Below are positions 26,700 through 33,377 of a stretch of DNA of 64,000 nucleotides, piece by piece (within the stretch, counting starts at the first letter, position 1; each line of letters starts with the position of its first letter). A model generated the notes under the pieces. The model ran no database searches, had not been told where the DNA came from, and saw nothing but the letters and a program-made list of their open reading frames with translations. Both the position numbers and the translations under genes were made by a program. This DNA is from Pelomonas sp. V22 (GTDB lineage Bacteria; Pseudomonadota; Gammaproteobacteria; Burkholderiales; Burkholderiaceae_C): contig NZ_JAGIXS010000001.1 in NCBI RefSeq assembly GCF_030014915.1, positions 1,116,001 to 1,180,000 of the forward strand, in the 5' to 3' direction.

Positions 26700-26822
26700 T
26701 ATAAGATTCGTTTGCTGGCGTCCGCCGACACTCCAGTCAGCCTCAAAACAACCCTTTACATTCAACAACTTACTGAGTCTCATCGTTCAACGCCGCTTGC
26801 CAAAGTCCGCCATGAGCCGGCA

Positions 26823-26858
26823 GAATTCTGTTGCCCATTCTGTTGCCGGAACAGAATG
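26823..26858. repeat. Left presumed arm-type integrase sites
   Basis: The unit ATTCTGTTGCC occurs twice in tandem (26825 and 26837). CATTCTGTT (26836-26844) then forms a perfect 9-bp inverted repeat with AACAGAATG (26850-26858). The same double unit occurs near the right end at 32320-32344. The cluster ends 14 bases before the integrase start and so may also allow autoregulation. Confidence 0.6.
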
Positions 26859-26871
26859 TAAAGGGGTAGCG

Positions 26872-28263
26872 ATGGCGAGAACAGCGAAGCTCAAGGTACT
26901 GACCGACAAGGCCGTGAGTGCCTACACGAAGAGCAAGAAGGCAACGCCGCTGCATGACGGCGGGGGCCTGTACCTACGCAATCGAGAGTCGGGCGCCTTT
27001 TGGTACCTGCGCCTGACCGATCCCGCTACCAAGGCACAGCAGTGGCATCGCATGTTCCCGGACGATCCCGCCGGCCACTACCCATCCAAGACACTTGCAG
27101 ACGCACGCGACGAGGCCGAGCGGCTGTGGAAGCAACGCTCCCAAGGCCACGACCCCCGAGCCCTACGGCAACAGCAGATTGCAGAGGAAGCCGCTCGTGC
27201 CGCTGAAGCCGCCGAGCAGTCCCGCCGCCGCATCACCGTGCGCGACCTCTTCGACCATTGGGCCCGGGTGGAACTGGCCCCACATGTGCGCAGTGACGGA
27301 AAGCGCAGCGGCCGCAAAGATGGCGGCGCGTACATTCGCCAACAGTTCGAGCGTCGCATCTTCAGCACCTTGGGCAGCGTGGCCGTCGCCGATGTGCGCA
27401 AGTCCGATGTGCTCGCGCTGCTGGATGAAGTCACGGCCGCTGGCAAGCTACGCACTGCCAACGTGCTGCTGGCCGCCTTGAAGCAGATGTTTCGCTTCGC
27501 CCTGGCCCGCGACATGATCGAGCGCAACCCGCTGGACAGCGTGACCAAGCGCGACGCTGGCGGTCAAGAGACGGAGCGCGAACGCACCCTAGACGCCGAC
27601 GAGATCAAGACCTTGGCCGCAGCCCTTCCCGCTGCCCGCATGAATCCGCGAAGCGTTGCCGCCATTTGGCTGATCTTGGCGACCGGCGTGCGCGTGGGCG
27701 AGGCAATGAACGCAGAGTGGGCCAACGTGGATCTGGACTCCGGCAAGTGGTACTTGCCAGAAACAAAGAATGGCCGCGATCACGTCATCCACCTATCCGC
27801 GTTCGCGCTGACCCAGTTCACCGCCTTGGCTGCCCTCAAGGAAAAAGACGAGGACGGCAAACCTGTGCGCTGGGTATTTCCCAACACTTGCGGCAAAGGA
27901 CCGGTGGACGTTAAGAGCTTCGGCAAGCAGTTGGCAGACCGCCAGCGACCACCCGAGAAACGTCTGCAACACCGCAGCAAGAACTGCGAGACCCTGAAGC
28001 TCCCCGGCGGCCGCTGGACAGCACACGACTTGCGCCGCACCGCTGCCACGCTCATGGCAGACCTGGGCATCAGCGGCGACGTGATCGACGAATGCCTGAA
28101 CCACGTAATCGAGAGCCGAGTCCGCCGCACCTACATTCGCAACCGCCGGCCAGTGGAACAGGCCCGTGCCTTTGATGCGCTGGGGGCAAAACTCACGGCC
28201 TTGGTGACAGGTACGGTTGAGCCCTCGAACGTCATCACCATGGAAGGCGTTAGGGCAGCGTAA
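26872..28263 (+). CDS. Tyrosine recombinase (phage-type integrase)
   Basis: A 463-residue integrase. The N-terminal part (about 1-110) is the DUF4102-type arm-binding domain, with LHDGGGLYLRNRESGAFWYL. A SAM-like core-binding domain follows at about 120-230. The catalytic domain has the first Arg in LATGVRVGEAMNAEW, HDLRRTAATLMADLG with the H-x-x-R pair, and a C-terminal RRTYIRN tyrosine. The start ATG at 26872 has AAGGGG upstream; longer frames run back through the arm sites into attL. It catalyses insertion into and excision from tRNA-Pro. The domain is complete, so activity is plausible. Confidence 0.94.
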   Translation: MARTAKLKVLTDKAVSAYTKSKKATPLHDGGGLYLRNRESGAFWYLRLTDPATKAQQWHRMFPDDPAGHYPSKTLADARDEAERLWKQRSQGHDPRALRQQQIAEEAARAAEAAEQSRRRITVRDLFDHWARVELAPHVRSDGKRSGRKDGGAYIRQQFERRIFSTLGSVAVADVRKSDVLALLDEVTAAGKLRTANVLLAALKQMFRFALARDMIERNPLDSVTKRDAGGQETERERTLDADEIKTLAAALPAARMNPRSVAAIWLILATGVRVGEAMNAEWANVDLDSGKWYLPETKNGRDHVIHLSAFALTQFTALAALKEKDEDGKPVRWVFPNTCGKGPVDVKSFGKQLADRQRPPEKRLQHRSKNCETLKLPGGRWTAHDLRRTAATLMADLGISGDVIDECLNHVIESRVRRTYIRNRRPVEQARAFDALGAKLTALVTGTVEPSNVITMEGVRAA

Positions 28264-28355
28264 AGTCAGATTTCGTCGCGCCTAGGCTGATCCCCGAAAA
28301 CCCGTTTCCCTGACGGGCTGGCGCTGCGATCCTTTCAGGGGTGCGCGAGGGGCGC

Positions 28356-28979
28356 ATGGACGAATCGAAGACTGACGAATACGAACTTCCCGATGGGGCT
28401 CGCATTTACTTGGCGCACCTTTCGGAATTTATAGCGCTTTTGCCTTTTGCGGCGATATTATCGATTGCCATCGGGGTATTGCTGCTCGTCAAGAGTCTTA
28501 GCCTGGGTGTTCAGAATTCCTGGCTTTATTTTGTTGGAGGAGGATTACTCGGTTTGGGAGTAATCGCCTTTATATACGTTGGCCTTGCACATGTCGTGCA
28601 TATTCGCTATCGCGAACGAGAACACGTGCACCTCGTCCGATACGTTGAGAAACTGCGAAGGTATACAGTAAATGGTTTCCAGCGTACTCAGTGCGACCTC
28701 CCTTCACTGAACGATGCAAGCACTTTGGCGCCGCCGGCCGAGGTCCCCAAGGTTGGCCGAGAGGACTTAGGTCGGCCTTTGGGTACGAAAGAACGCAACA
28801 CACTGCTGACCATAATTTCAGTGCTTTGCCACGAGGCGAAGATTGACCATTCCCGCCCTGCAGCCGCGGCGGCGACCATCAAGCACATGGCTGATCTACT
28901 TGGGCTTCGCCTCGGTGAATCGACGATTGAGGATCATCTCAAGCGAATTCCTGCAGCTGTGGAAGCTCGGTCGAAATAG
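28356..28979 (+). CDS. Two-TM membrane protein with conserved C-terminal domain, function unknown
   Basis: A 207-residue protein with two adjacent hydrophobic helices (about 26-47 and 57-80: FAAILSIAIGVLLLV and GGGLLGLGVIAFIYVGL). A charged cytoplasmic tail ends in LLTIISVLCHEAKIDHSR and STIEDHLKRIPAAVEAR, a C-terminal module I associate with hypothetical proteins of mobile elements, from memory only. ATG at 28356 has GAGG five bases upstream. Codon use is A/T-richer than elsewhere in the window, a sign of foreign origin. It stands alone between the integrase and alpA. A defence or superinfection function is possible but not shown. Confidence 0.65.
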   Translation: MDESKTDEYELPDGARIYLAHLSEFIALLPFAAILSIAIGVLLLVKSLSLGVQNSWLYFVGGGLLGLGVIAFIYVGLAHVVHIRYREREHVHLVRYVEKLRRYTVNGFQRTQCDLPSLNDASTLAPPAEVPKVGREDLGRPLGTKERNTLLTIISVLCHEAKIDHSRPAAAAATIKHMADLLGLRLGESTIEDHLKRIPAAVEARSK

Positions 28980-29101
28980 GCAATTGCCTCTCTCGTCTAA
29001 GGAGCCGCCCATTTGCCTTGGGCACTTGCCCAAAGCTGACGAGGCGCGAATTCAGCATGGAACCTCCTTAATTCGCGGCCGTTGCCGCAAGGAGTTGAAC
29101 C

Positions 29102-29332
29102 ATGTCGAGCAATATCCAACCCCGCGCCCGCACTGAGCAACCGCTCCACGCAGCGCAAATTAGTGACGCACTCCTGAACCTGCGGACTGTTCAGGCCCTC
29201 AGCGGCTTGGGCAAGACTTCGATCTATGAGCGCATCAAGGCCGGAGAGTTGAAGCCGGTGAAGCTTGGCGCTAGGGCAACCCGCTTCCGTGCTGGCGAAG
29301 TGCAAGCCTGGCTTCAGGCTCAAGGCAAGTAA
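29102..29332 (+). CDS. AlpA/excisionase-type helix-turn-helix regulator
   Basis: A 76-residue protein. LRTVQALSGLGKTSIYERIKAG then ELKPVKLGARATRFRAGEVQAWLQ is the compact MerR-like winged helix of AlpA and phage excisionases. The ribosome site AAGGAG lies seven bases before ATG. In P4-like satellites AlpA controls integrase expression or assists excision; here it leads the set of short early-type genes that follows. Confidence 0.88.
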   Translation: MSSNIQPRARTEQPLHAAQISDALLNLRTVQALSGLGKTSIYERIKAGELKPVKLGARATRFRAGEVQAWLQAQGK

Positions 29333-29341
29333 GGGGGCGAT

Positions 29342-29650
29342 ATGGACGAAAAAAAGACCACCCCCGAAAAGGAAGCGGCCCTCAAAGCTTTGCGCGACGA
29401 GTTTAAGGGTACCGACGCCGATACCCAAGCCCGGCGTACTTTGGCCGCCCTGCGACTGTTCCCGCTCACGACCTACGAGCTATCCCGGGGCCTGGACGTG
29501 TACCACCCGCCCGCACGCATCAAGGAACTTCGCCAAGCCGGCAACAACATCATCACGATGCGCGAGACCGTCACGACCGAAGCCGGCGTGAAGCACAGCT
29601 TGGGCAAGTACGTGTTGCTCCGAGAGGCCAGCCAGGAGCAAGCAGCATGA
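29342..29650 (+). CDS. Small helix-turn-helix protein (HTH_39-like)
   Basis: A 102-residue protein. LAALRLFPLTTYELSRGL then YHPPARIKELRQAGNNIIT is a winged-helix pattern like HTH_39, found in short phage and island proteins that probably bind DNA. AAGGGGGC precedes ATG. It begins 9 bases after alpA and its stop overlaps the next ATG (ATGA), so the genes form one operon. Its precise target is unknown. Confidence 0.72.
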   Translation: MDEKKTTPEKEAALKALRDEFKGTDADTQARRTLAALRLFPLTTYELSRGLDVYHPPARIKELRQAGNNIITMRETVTTEAGVKHSLGKYVLLREASQEQAA

Positions 29651-29811
29651 CGCCGAACGATTGGCTGAAGCGACTGGAAAGCCTCTTGGCGCACTACCCG
29701 CAGTACGGCATAGGGCCTGACCTTGCCGGCATGGCGATGATCGATCTATGGGGCTTATGGCAGTTTCTGGAGCGCTTGGCGCAAGAGGCAGGGCATGGCC
29801 CAGCACCGTGA
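29647..29811 (+). CDS. Small 54-residue ORF in the island operon
   Basis: Starts with ATGA overlap on the preceding stop and ends 17 bases into the next gene. The product opens MTPNDWLKRLESLLAHYPQYG and is Trp/Leu-rich. The double overlap in an otherwise coupled operon supports real translation. No family is recognised. Confidence 0.55.
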   Translation: MTPNDWLKRLESLLAHYPQYGIGPDLAGMAMIDLWGLWQFLERLAQEAGHGPAP

Positions 29812-30307
29812 CGCGCCAGCGTTTCAGGAGTACGCCGCCAGCATGATGGCCCGCACCGAGTACAGAGTCCTGAGCCTGGAGGAACGGGGCTTGCTCTACA
29901 CGATGCGGCTGGAGTGCTGGGTGAACGGCAGCTTGCCCGACTCCACGCCCATGCTGGCGCGGGTCTTGGGCTATGACGTTGCACAGGTGGAACGGGCGCT
30001 TGCCGGCGTGAGTGCCTTTTTCACCTTCGACGATGGCCTGATCCGCTGCCCCGAACTTGACGACTACCGCGCGCACCTCGACGAGCGCAAAAAGCGGCAA
30101 TCCGAGGGTGGCAAGGCAGGCGCAGCAAAGACCAACAAAGGCCGCAATCGTTCACCCACGGGTAGGGCGGCGCCTATCCCGCGACTCGGACGCGAGTCCT
30201 TAGTACAGAACAGCCCAGTACAGAAAAGCAAAACACAAGGTATTCAACAAGAAGCTGTACACGATGCCTGGATGAGTGAGTACGAGGCTGCAAGCAATGG
30301 GCACTGA
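29795..30307 (+). CDS. DUF1376-like (YdaU-type) replication-associated protein
   Basis: A 170-residue protein. YRVLSLEERGLLYTMRLECW, PMLARVLGYDVAQVERALAG and FFTFDDGLIRCPELD follow the DUF1376 pattern: an N-terminal winged-helix domain of phage proteins usually adjoining replication genes. The C-terminal half (about 105-170) is Lys/Gln/Ser-rich and unstructured-looking. It is the last gene before the terminator at 30323. It may recruit replication proteins to element DNA (inference from family context). Confidence 0.7.
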   Translation: MAQHRDAPAFQEYAASMMARTEYRVLSLEERGLLYTMRLECWVNGSLPDSTPMLARVLGYDVAQVERALAGVSAFFTFDDGLIRCPELDDYRAHLDERKKRQSEGGKAGAAKTNKGRNRSPTGRAAPIPRLGRESLVQNSPVQKSKTQGIQQEAVHDAWMSEYEAASNGH

Positions 30308-30322
30308 GCCTGCAAAACAAAC

Positions 30323-30345
30323 AGGGAGCTTCGGCTCCCTTTTTC
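30323..30345 (+). terminator. Intrinsic terminator of the alpA operon
   Basis: AGGGAGC, a TTCG tetraloop, GCTCCCT and a T-run. It closes the alpA-to-DUF1376-like operon 15 bases after its last stop codon. Confidence 0.92.
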
Positions 30346-30376
30346 CTATTGATTTCGGAATCTGTGGAGGTGGCAC

Positions 30377-30964
30377 ATGCGAACAGGAGGCATGAGATAT
30401 GGGGCGGGTCGGCCGGGCTGGCATGTGAAAGCAGAGAACTGCCTGAGGCTCGACATTCAAGACCTGGCGCGGCGCAAGCTGCTGGGCGGGGCGTTCTTTA
30501 CCTGGCGCTGGTCCAACAGCTACACCGGCGAGGAAGTGGGCAGCATCGGAATTGCCACCACGGCAGACTGCGTGCGGCTGAACTTCAATAGCAACGGCGA
30601 GCCCATCCATCAGGAGCTACGGACTGTCCGCACGCCCTGCCACTTCGGAGGCTCACGGCCTTGGTGGCAATGTCCAAGATGCTGGCGCCGCGTGGGCGTG
30701 CTCTACCTACGCAATTCCTCTTTCATGTGCCGGCGCTGTGGGCGCGTGGCCTATGCAAGCCAGACTGAGGATGAGATGGGGCGTGCTTGGCGCAAGCAAC
30801 GCAAGGCAGAGCGTCAGCTAGGCGAGAACTGGCAACGGCCCAAGGGAATGCACCGCCGGACCTTTGACAAGCTCTTGAACGTCATCCTGGTTTGTGAGGA
30901 ACAGCGCGACGCCGCGCTGGTTCGCTACATGGTCAAGAGGTTTCCTGCCTTCGTTCGGCGCTGA
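30377..30964 (+). CDS. Zinc-ribbon protein of integrative elements, function unknown
   Basis: A 195-residue protein. WWQCPRCWRRVGVLYL and FMCRRCGRVAYASQ give a four-cysteine zinc ribbon near residues 98-120. The N-terminal part starts MRTGGMRYGAGRPGW, and the C-terminal part is basic (KQRKAERQLG, KGMHRRTFDKLL). ATG at 30377 has GGAGGT five bases upstream; a second ATG at 30392 has AGGAGG too close to work. The pattern occurs in many unnamed phage and island proteins and suggests nucleic-acid binding. Confidence 0.68.
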   Translation: MRTGGMRYGAGRPGWHVKAENCLRLDIQDLARRKLLGGAFFTWRWSNSYTGEEVGSIGIATTADCVRLNFNSNGEPIHQELRTVRTPCHFGGSRPWWQCPRCWRRVGVLYLRNSSFMCRRCGRVAYASQTEDEMGRAWRKQRKAERQLGENWQRPKGMHRRTFDKLLNVILVCEEQRDAALVRYMVKRFPAFVRR

Positions 30965-31052
30965 TCAGCAGCCCCGGCCAGGGGGGGGCTAAAAGTCCGT
31001 CAGCCCTTGAGCCGTGACCGCACGGCATCTCACGCAGAGAAAAAATCCCCCA

Positions 31053-31069
31053 TTGAATTGGGAATTCAA
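31053..31069. repeat. 7-bp perfect inverted repeat TTGAATT/AATTCAA
   Basis: Spacer GGG. On the minus strand it follows the SRAP gene stop by 21 bases and is succeeded by GGGGGATTTTTT, so it may serve as a weak terminator for that gene. The zinc-ribbon gene ends on the other side. Confidence 0.35.
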
Positions 31070-31089
31070 ACGTCGCCTGGCAGGCAGGC

Positions 31090-31776
31090 TCACCGCATCT
31101 CAGCAATTGCTTGGTCAGTTCGCTGAGCATCGGCCAGATCGAATGCCTCAATCGGCTGGGGGCGAATTAGCGCCACCGCTTCGTCAGCGGACCCATGTAG
31201 CCACTGCTCCCAGTGCTCAGGCGCAATATGTGCAACAGCACGTTTGTCCTGCGCGTCGTCGGGTAACTTGGGGTCTGGCTTGTGAAGGCGCCCAAGCAAC
31301 GGATGGCCGTCGCAGTTGCATGTGATCATGCTGAAGTTGGGGACGATCTCGCCAGTGGCCGGATCAGTCCATTCAGACCAAATGCCTGCCAGCGCCCACG
31401 GCGCACCATCAGCGCGTTGCAATCGCCACCAAATGTTCTTGCCTGTCTCCCAGTTCGGCTCTTGATACCAAATCGCTGGAATCAGGCAGCGGCGCCCGGC
31501 CTTCCATGAGTCACGATAGGTGAAGCGCTCGGCAATCGACTCGATGCGCGCGTTGTTGGTGAGGATTGCCCTGGAGTCTGGGCGCCTCGCCTTGCTTCTT
31601 GGCGCAATCATGCCCCACTGACCGTCAGCGGCTTCAACGCCGCCACCTTCACCCGCACGGATGAAAATGCCATGCTGGAAAGGGCCAACCGTGCGAGGCT
31701 CCCAGCCAAGACGGAACTGCTTGCGCACATAGCGCTCAAATTCTTCTTTGGGGCTGACGTTGTAGAGATTGCACAT
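31090..31776 (-). CDS. SOS response-associated peptidase (SRAP, YedK/HMCES family)
   Basis: A 228-residue protein. The start MCNLYN exposes Cys2, which forms the thiazolidine crosslink with abasic sites. The conserved Asn is in LTNNARIESIAERF, RRCLIPAIWYQEPNW is the central block, and the later conserved His is in LGRLHKPDPKLPDD, where most relatives read HDRMP. SRAP proteins shield single-stranded DNA abasic sites. Island and phage copies may protect replicating DNA. It is on the opposite strand from most island genes. No canonical LexA box is visible upstream. Confidence 0.9.
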   Translation of the reverse strand: MCNLYNVSPKEEFERYVRKQFRLGWEPRTVGPFQHGIFIRAGEGGGVEAADGQWGMIAPRSKARRPDSRAILTNNARIESIAERFTYRDSWKAGRRCLIPAIWYQEPNWETGKNIWWRLQRADGAPWALAGIWSEWTDPATGEIVPNFSMITCNCDGHPLLGRLHKPDPKLPDDAQDKRAVAHIAPEHWEQWLHGSADEAVALIRPQPIEAFDLADAQRTDQAIAEMR

Positions 31777-32013
31777 GGCAATGACTGTACACAGGCCTAT
31801 GGATGGCCGGTGGGGGTGACTCCACTACGCTTCCGGCGCGGCAGGGCCTAGGGCAGTTGGCCTCCATCCCTCTTCCACCAACGGGCCGGACCAAACAGGC
31901 TGCCATCGTGGAGCCTGGCGGGATCGCCCTGCCGCACTTGTCTGGAATGCCCCTAGGCGTGGCAAATCAGCCCTGGCTCACGTCCTGAGCCAGCGCAAAG
32001 TCAAACTGAAGGA
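31777..32013. other. Region without recognised gene, with one strong hairpin
   Basis: A short open frame at 31803-31988 shows no family features and no ribosome site. CTGGCTCA (31973-31980) and TGAGCCAG (31986-31993) form a perfect 8-bp hairpin with loop CGTCC but no T-run. Otherwise I see nothing convincing. Confidence 0.4.
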
Positions 32014-32313
32014 ATGCCCACCCCTACTGAGTTCTGGCTCTGGATGATGCGCAACGACTTCGGACAGCTGCGCAAGAGCACTTGCCGATTTACTGAAGCC
32101 GAGGCGCTGAAGCGCGACCCTTTCGCGATGCGCGTTCCTGGAAGCTGTGAGGTTCGTAACTGCCCGAATGGTCCAGACGAATGGCCGATCTTTTCGGCAG
32201 GCAATACAGGATGGCCGAGCAGCCCATATCCAACATCAGCCGCCTACCTTCGGCCAAGCGTCGCCGGTCCAGAGCCTGATCGACAAGTGGATCAGCAGAT
32301 CGACTTGCTCTAG
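32014..32313 (+). CDS. Small hypothetical island protein
   Basis: A 99-residue frame. The first half, with CRFTEAEALKRDP, RVPGSCEVRNCPNGPDEW and several Trp residues, looks like short conserved proteins found in Burkholderiales mobile elements, from memory only. The second half is Pro/Ser-rich and less convincing. AAGGA directly abuts the ATG, too close to be an ideal ribosome site. Either a real gene or the remnant of one. Confidence 0.42.
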   Translation: MPTPTEFWLWMMRNDFGQLRKSTCRFTEAEALKRDPFAMRVPGSCEVRNCPNGPDEWPIFSAGNTGWPSSPYPTSAAYLRPSVAGPEPDRQVDQQIDLL

Positions 32314-32319
32314 GGCGCG

Positions 32320-32344
32320 GAATTCTGTTGCCCATTCTGTTGCC
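32320..32344. repeat. Right presumed arm-type sites
   Basis: A 25-bp perfect direct copy of 26823-26847, containing two ATTCTGTTGCC units. It lies about 70 bases inside attR. The third, inverted unit present at the left is absent here. Confidence 0.6.
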
Positions 32345-32372
32345 AGCACTCACACCTTCGGCCAGAAAGGAG

Positions 32373-32405
32373 AAAAGGGCTAGACGCTTTCGCATCTAAC
32401 CCTTT
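32373..32405 (-). terminator. Terminator of tRNA-Pro supplied by the island
   Basis: On the minus strand AAAGGGTTAGATGC, GAAA, GCGTCTAGCCCTTTT, then TTTTCTCC. It has the same length, loop and flanks as 26601-26633, but the middle of the stem differs with pairing kept. It ends tRNA-Pro transcription 20 bases after the tRNA 3' end. Confidence 0.85.
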
Positions 32406-32410
32406 GATTT

Positions 32411-32502
<92 letters not shown>

Positions 32503-32514
32503 CTGAAGCGTAAG

Positions 32515-32520
32515 AGTATA
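32515..32520 (-). promoter_or_regulatory. Possible -10 box of tRNA-Pro
   Basis: TATACT on the minus strand, 14 bases before the mature tRNA 5' end. No convincing -35 box was found, since that position falls in the end of merR. Confidence 0.35.
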
Positions 32521-32537
32521 TACGATTTTCAGGCCAC

Positions 32538-32945
32538 TCAGAGAAGAAGCGTCTCGCGGATCGCCTTGAGTTCCTGACGAAGCTGCCCCATCGACAGCTG
32601 CTCGCCGCTGTGGGGCAACGGCACCTCGATGGGCTCCTCGCCGATCTCCGCATCGGGCTCGAAATCCTGCAGCGATTCCATGCGCGCCGCGCCCAGGTCG
32701 GAGAGCTGGTTGCGTGCGCCGCTGATGGTGAAGCCCTGGTCGTACAGCAGGTCGCGGATGCGGCGAATCAAGAGCACTTCATGGTGCTGGTAGTAGCGCC
32801 GGTTGCCCCGTCGCTTCATCGGCCGCAGCTGTGTGAACTCCTGCTCCCAGTAGCGCAGCACATAGGGCTTCACACCGCACAGCTCGCTCACCTCACCGAT
32901 GGTGAAGTAGCGTTTGGCTGGGATGGCTGGGAGCGCTTTCTCCAT
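32538..32945 (-). CDS. MerR-family transcriptional regulator
   Basis: A 135-residue protein. KRYFTIGEVSELCGVKPYVLRYWEQEF is the MerR winged-helix recognition part (residues about 12-40); RRGNRRYYQHHEVLLIRRIRDLL completes it. The C-terminal part is acidic and has no metal-binding cysteines. Located after ihfA in the conserved pheST-ihfA-merR arrangement, whose regulatory target is not known. The start ATG at 32945 lacks a strong ribosome site. Confidence 0.9.
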   Translation of the reverse strand: MEKALPAIPAKRYFTIGEVSELCGVKPYVLRYWEQEFTQLRPMKRRGNRRYYQHHEVLLIRRIRDLLYDQGFTISGARNQLSDLGAARMESLQDFEPDAEIGEEPIEVPLPHSGEQLSMGQLRQELKAIRETLLL

Positions 32946-32979
32946 TGAAATCAAGGGCTTCAGGTTGGGAGGTCAGACT

Positions 32980-33354
32980 CTACTCGAAGTCTTCCCCGGC
33001 AGGTGCATCGCCTTGTACCTGGGCCTTCAACTTGTGGCTGGCGTGGAACGTGACCACGTTGCGCGCCTTGATGGGAATGGACTCGCCGGTGCGCGGGTTG
33101 CGGCCCGGGCGCGGCGCCTTGCGGCGGATGTTGAAGTTGCCGAAGCCCGATAGCTTCACGTCGTCGCCTCGAACCAGGGTCGCATGGATGATGTCGAAGA
33201 AGGCCTCGACCATGTCCTTGGATTCGCGCTTGTTCAGGCCCAGCTTGTCGAACAGCAGGTCAGCCAGCTCGGCCTTGGTCAGCGTGGGCGTCTCCAGGCT
33301 CGGCAGGAGCACCACACCGCCCAGGGGCTTGATGTCTTCTTGGTCGTCGCTCAT
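32980..33354 (-). CDS. ihfA: Integration host factor subunit alpha
   Basis: A 124-residue DNA-bending protein. The HU/IHF fold is clear from [30 protein letters not shown] to [26 protein letters not shown], with the intercalating Pro in the arm. An N-terminal extension of about 25 residues precedes the core, as in other Burkholderiales, and a short acidic tail follows. It forms a heterodimer with IhfB and acts in site-specific recombination, replication and transcription, and may assist the nearby integrase. GGAGA precedes ATG by 6 bases. It starts 23 bases after pheT. Confidence 0.97.
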   Translation of the reverse strand: MSDDQEDIKPLGGVVLLPSLETPTLTKAELADLLFDKLGLNKRESKDMVEAFFDIIHATLVRGDDVKLSGFGNFNIRRKAPRPGRNPRTGESIPIKARNVVTFHASHKLKAQVQGDAPAGEDFE

Positions 33355-33377
33355 GGTTCTCCAGTCTCCTCCACCAA

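Noticed and set aside
31760-31800. CTGT...ACAG-like sequence before the SRAP gene as a LexA box
   Set aside because: The halves are only two bases apart instead of the eight needed by the CTGT-N8-ACAG consensus.
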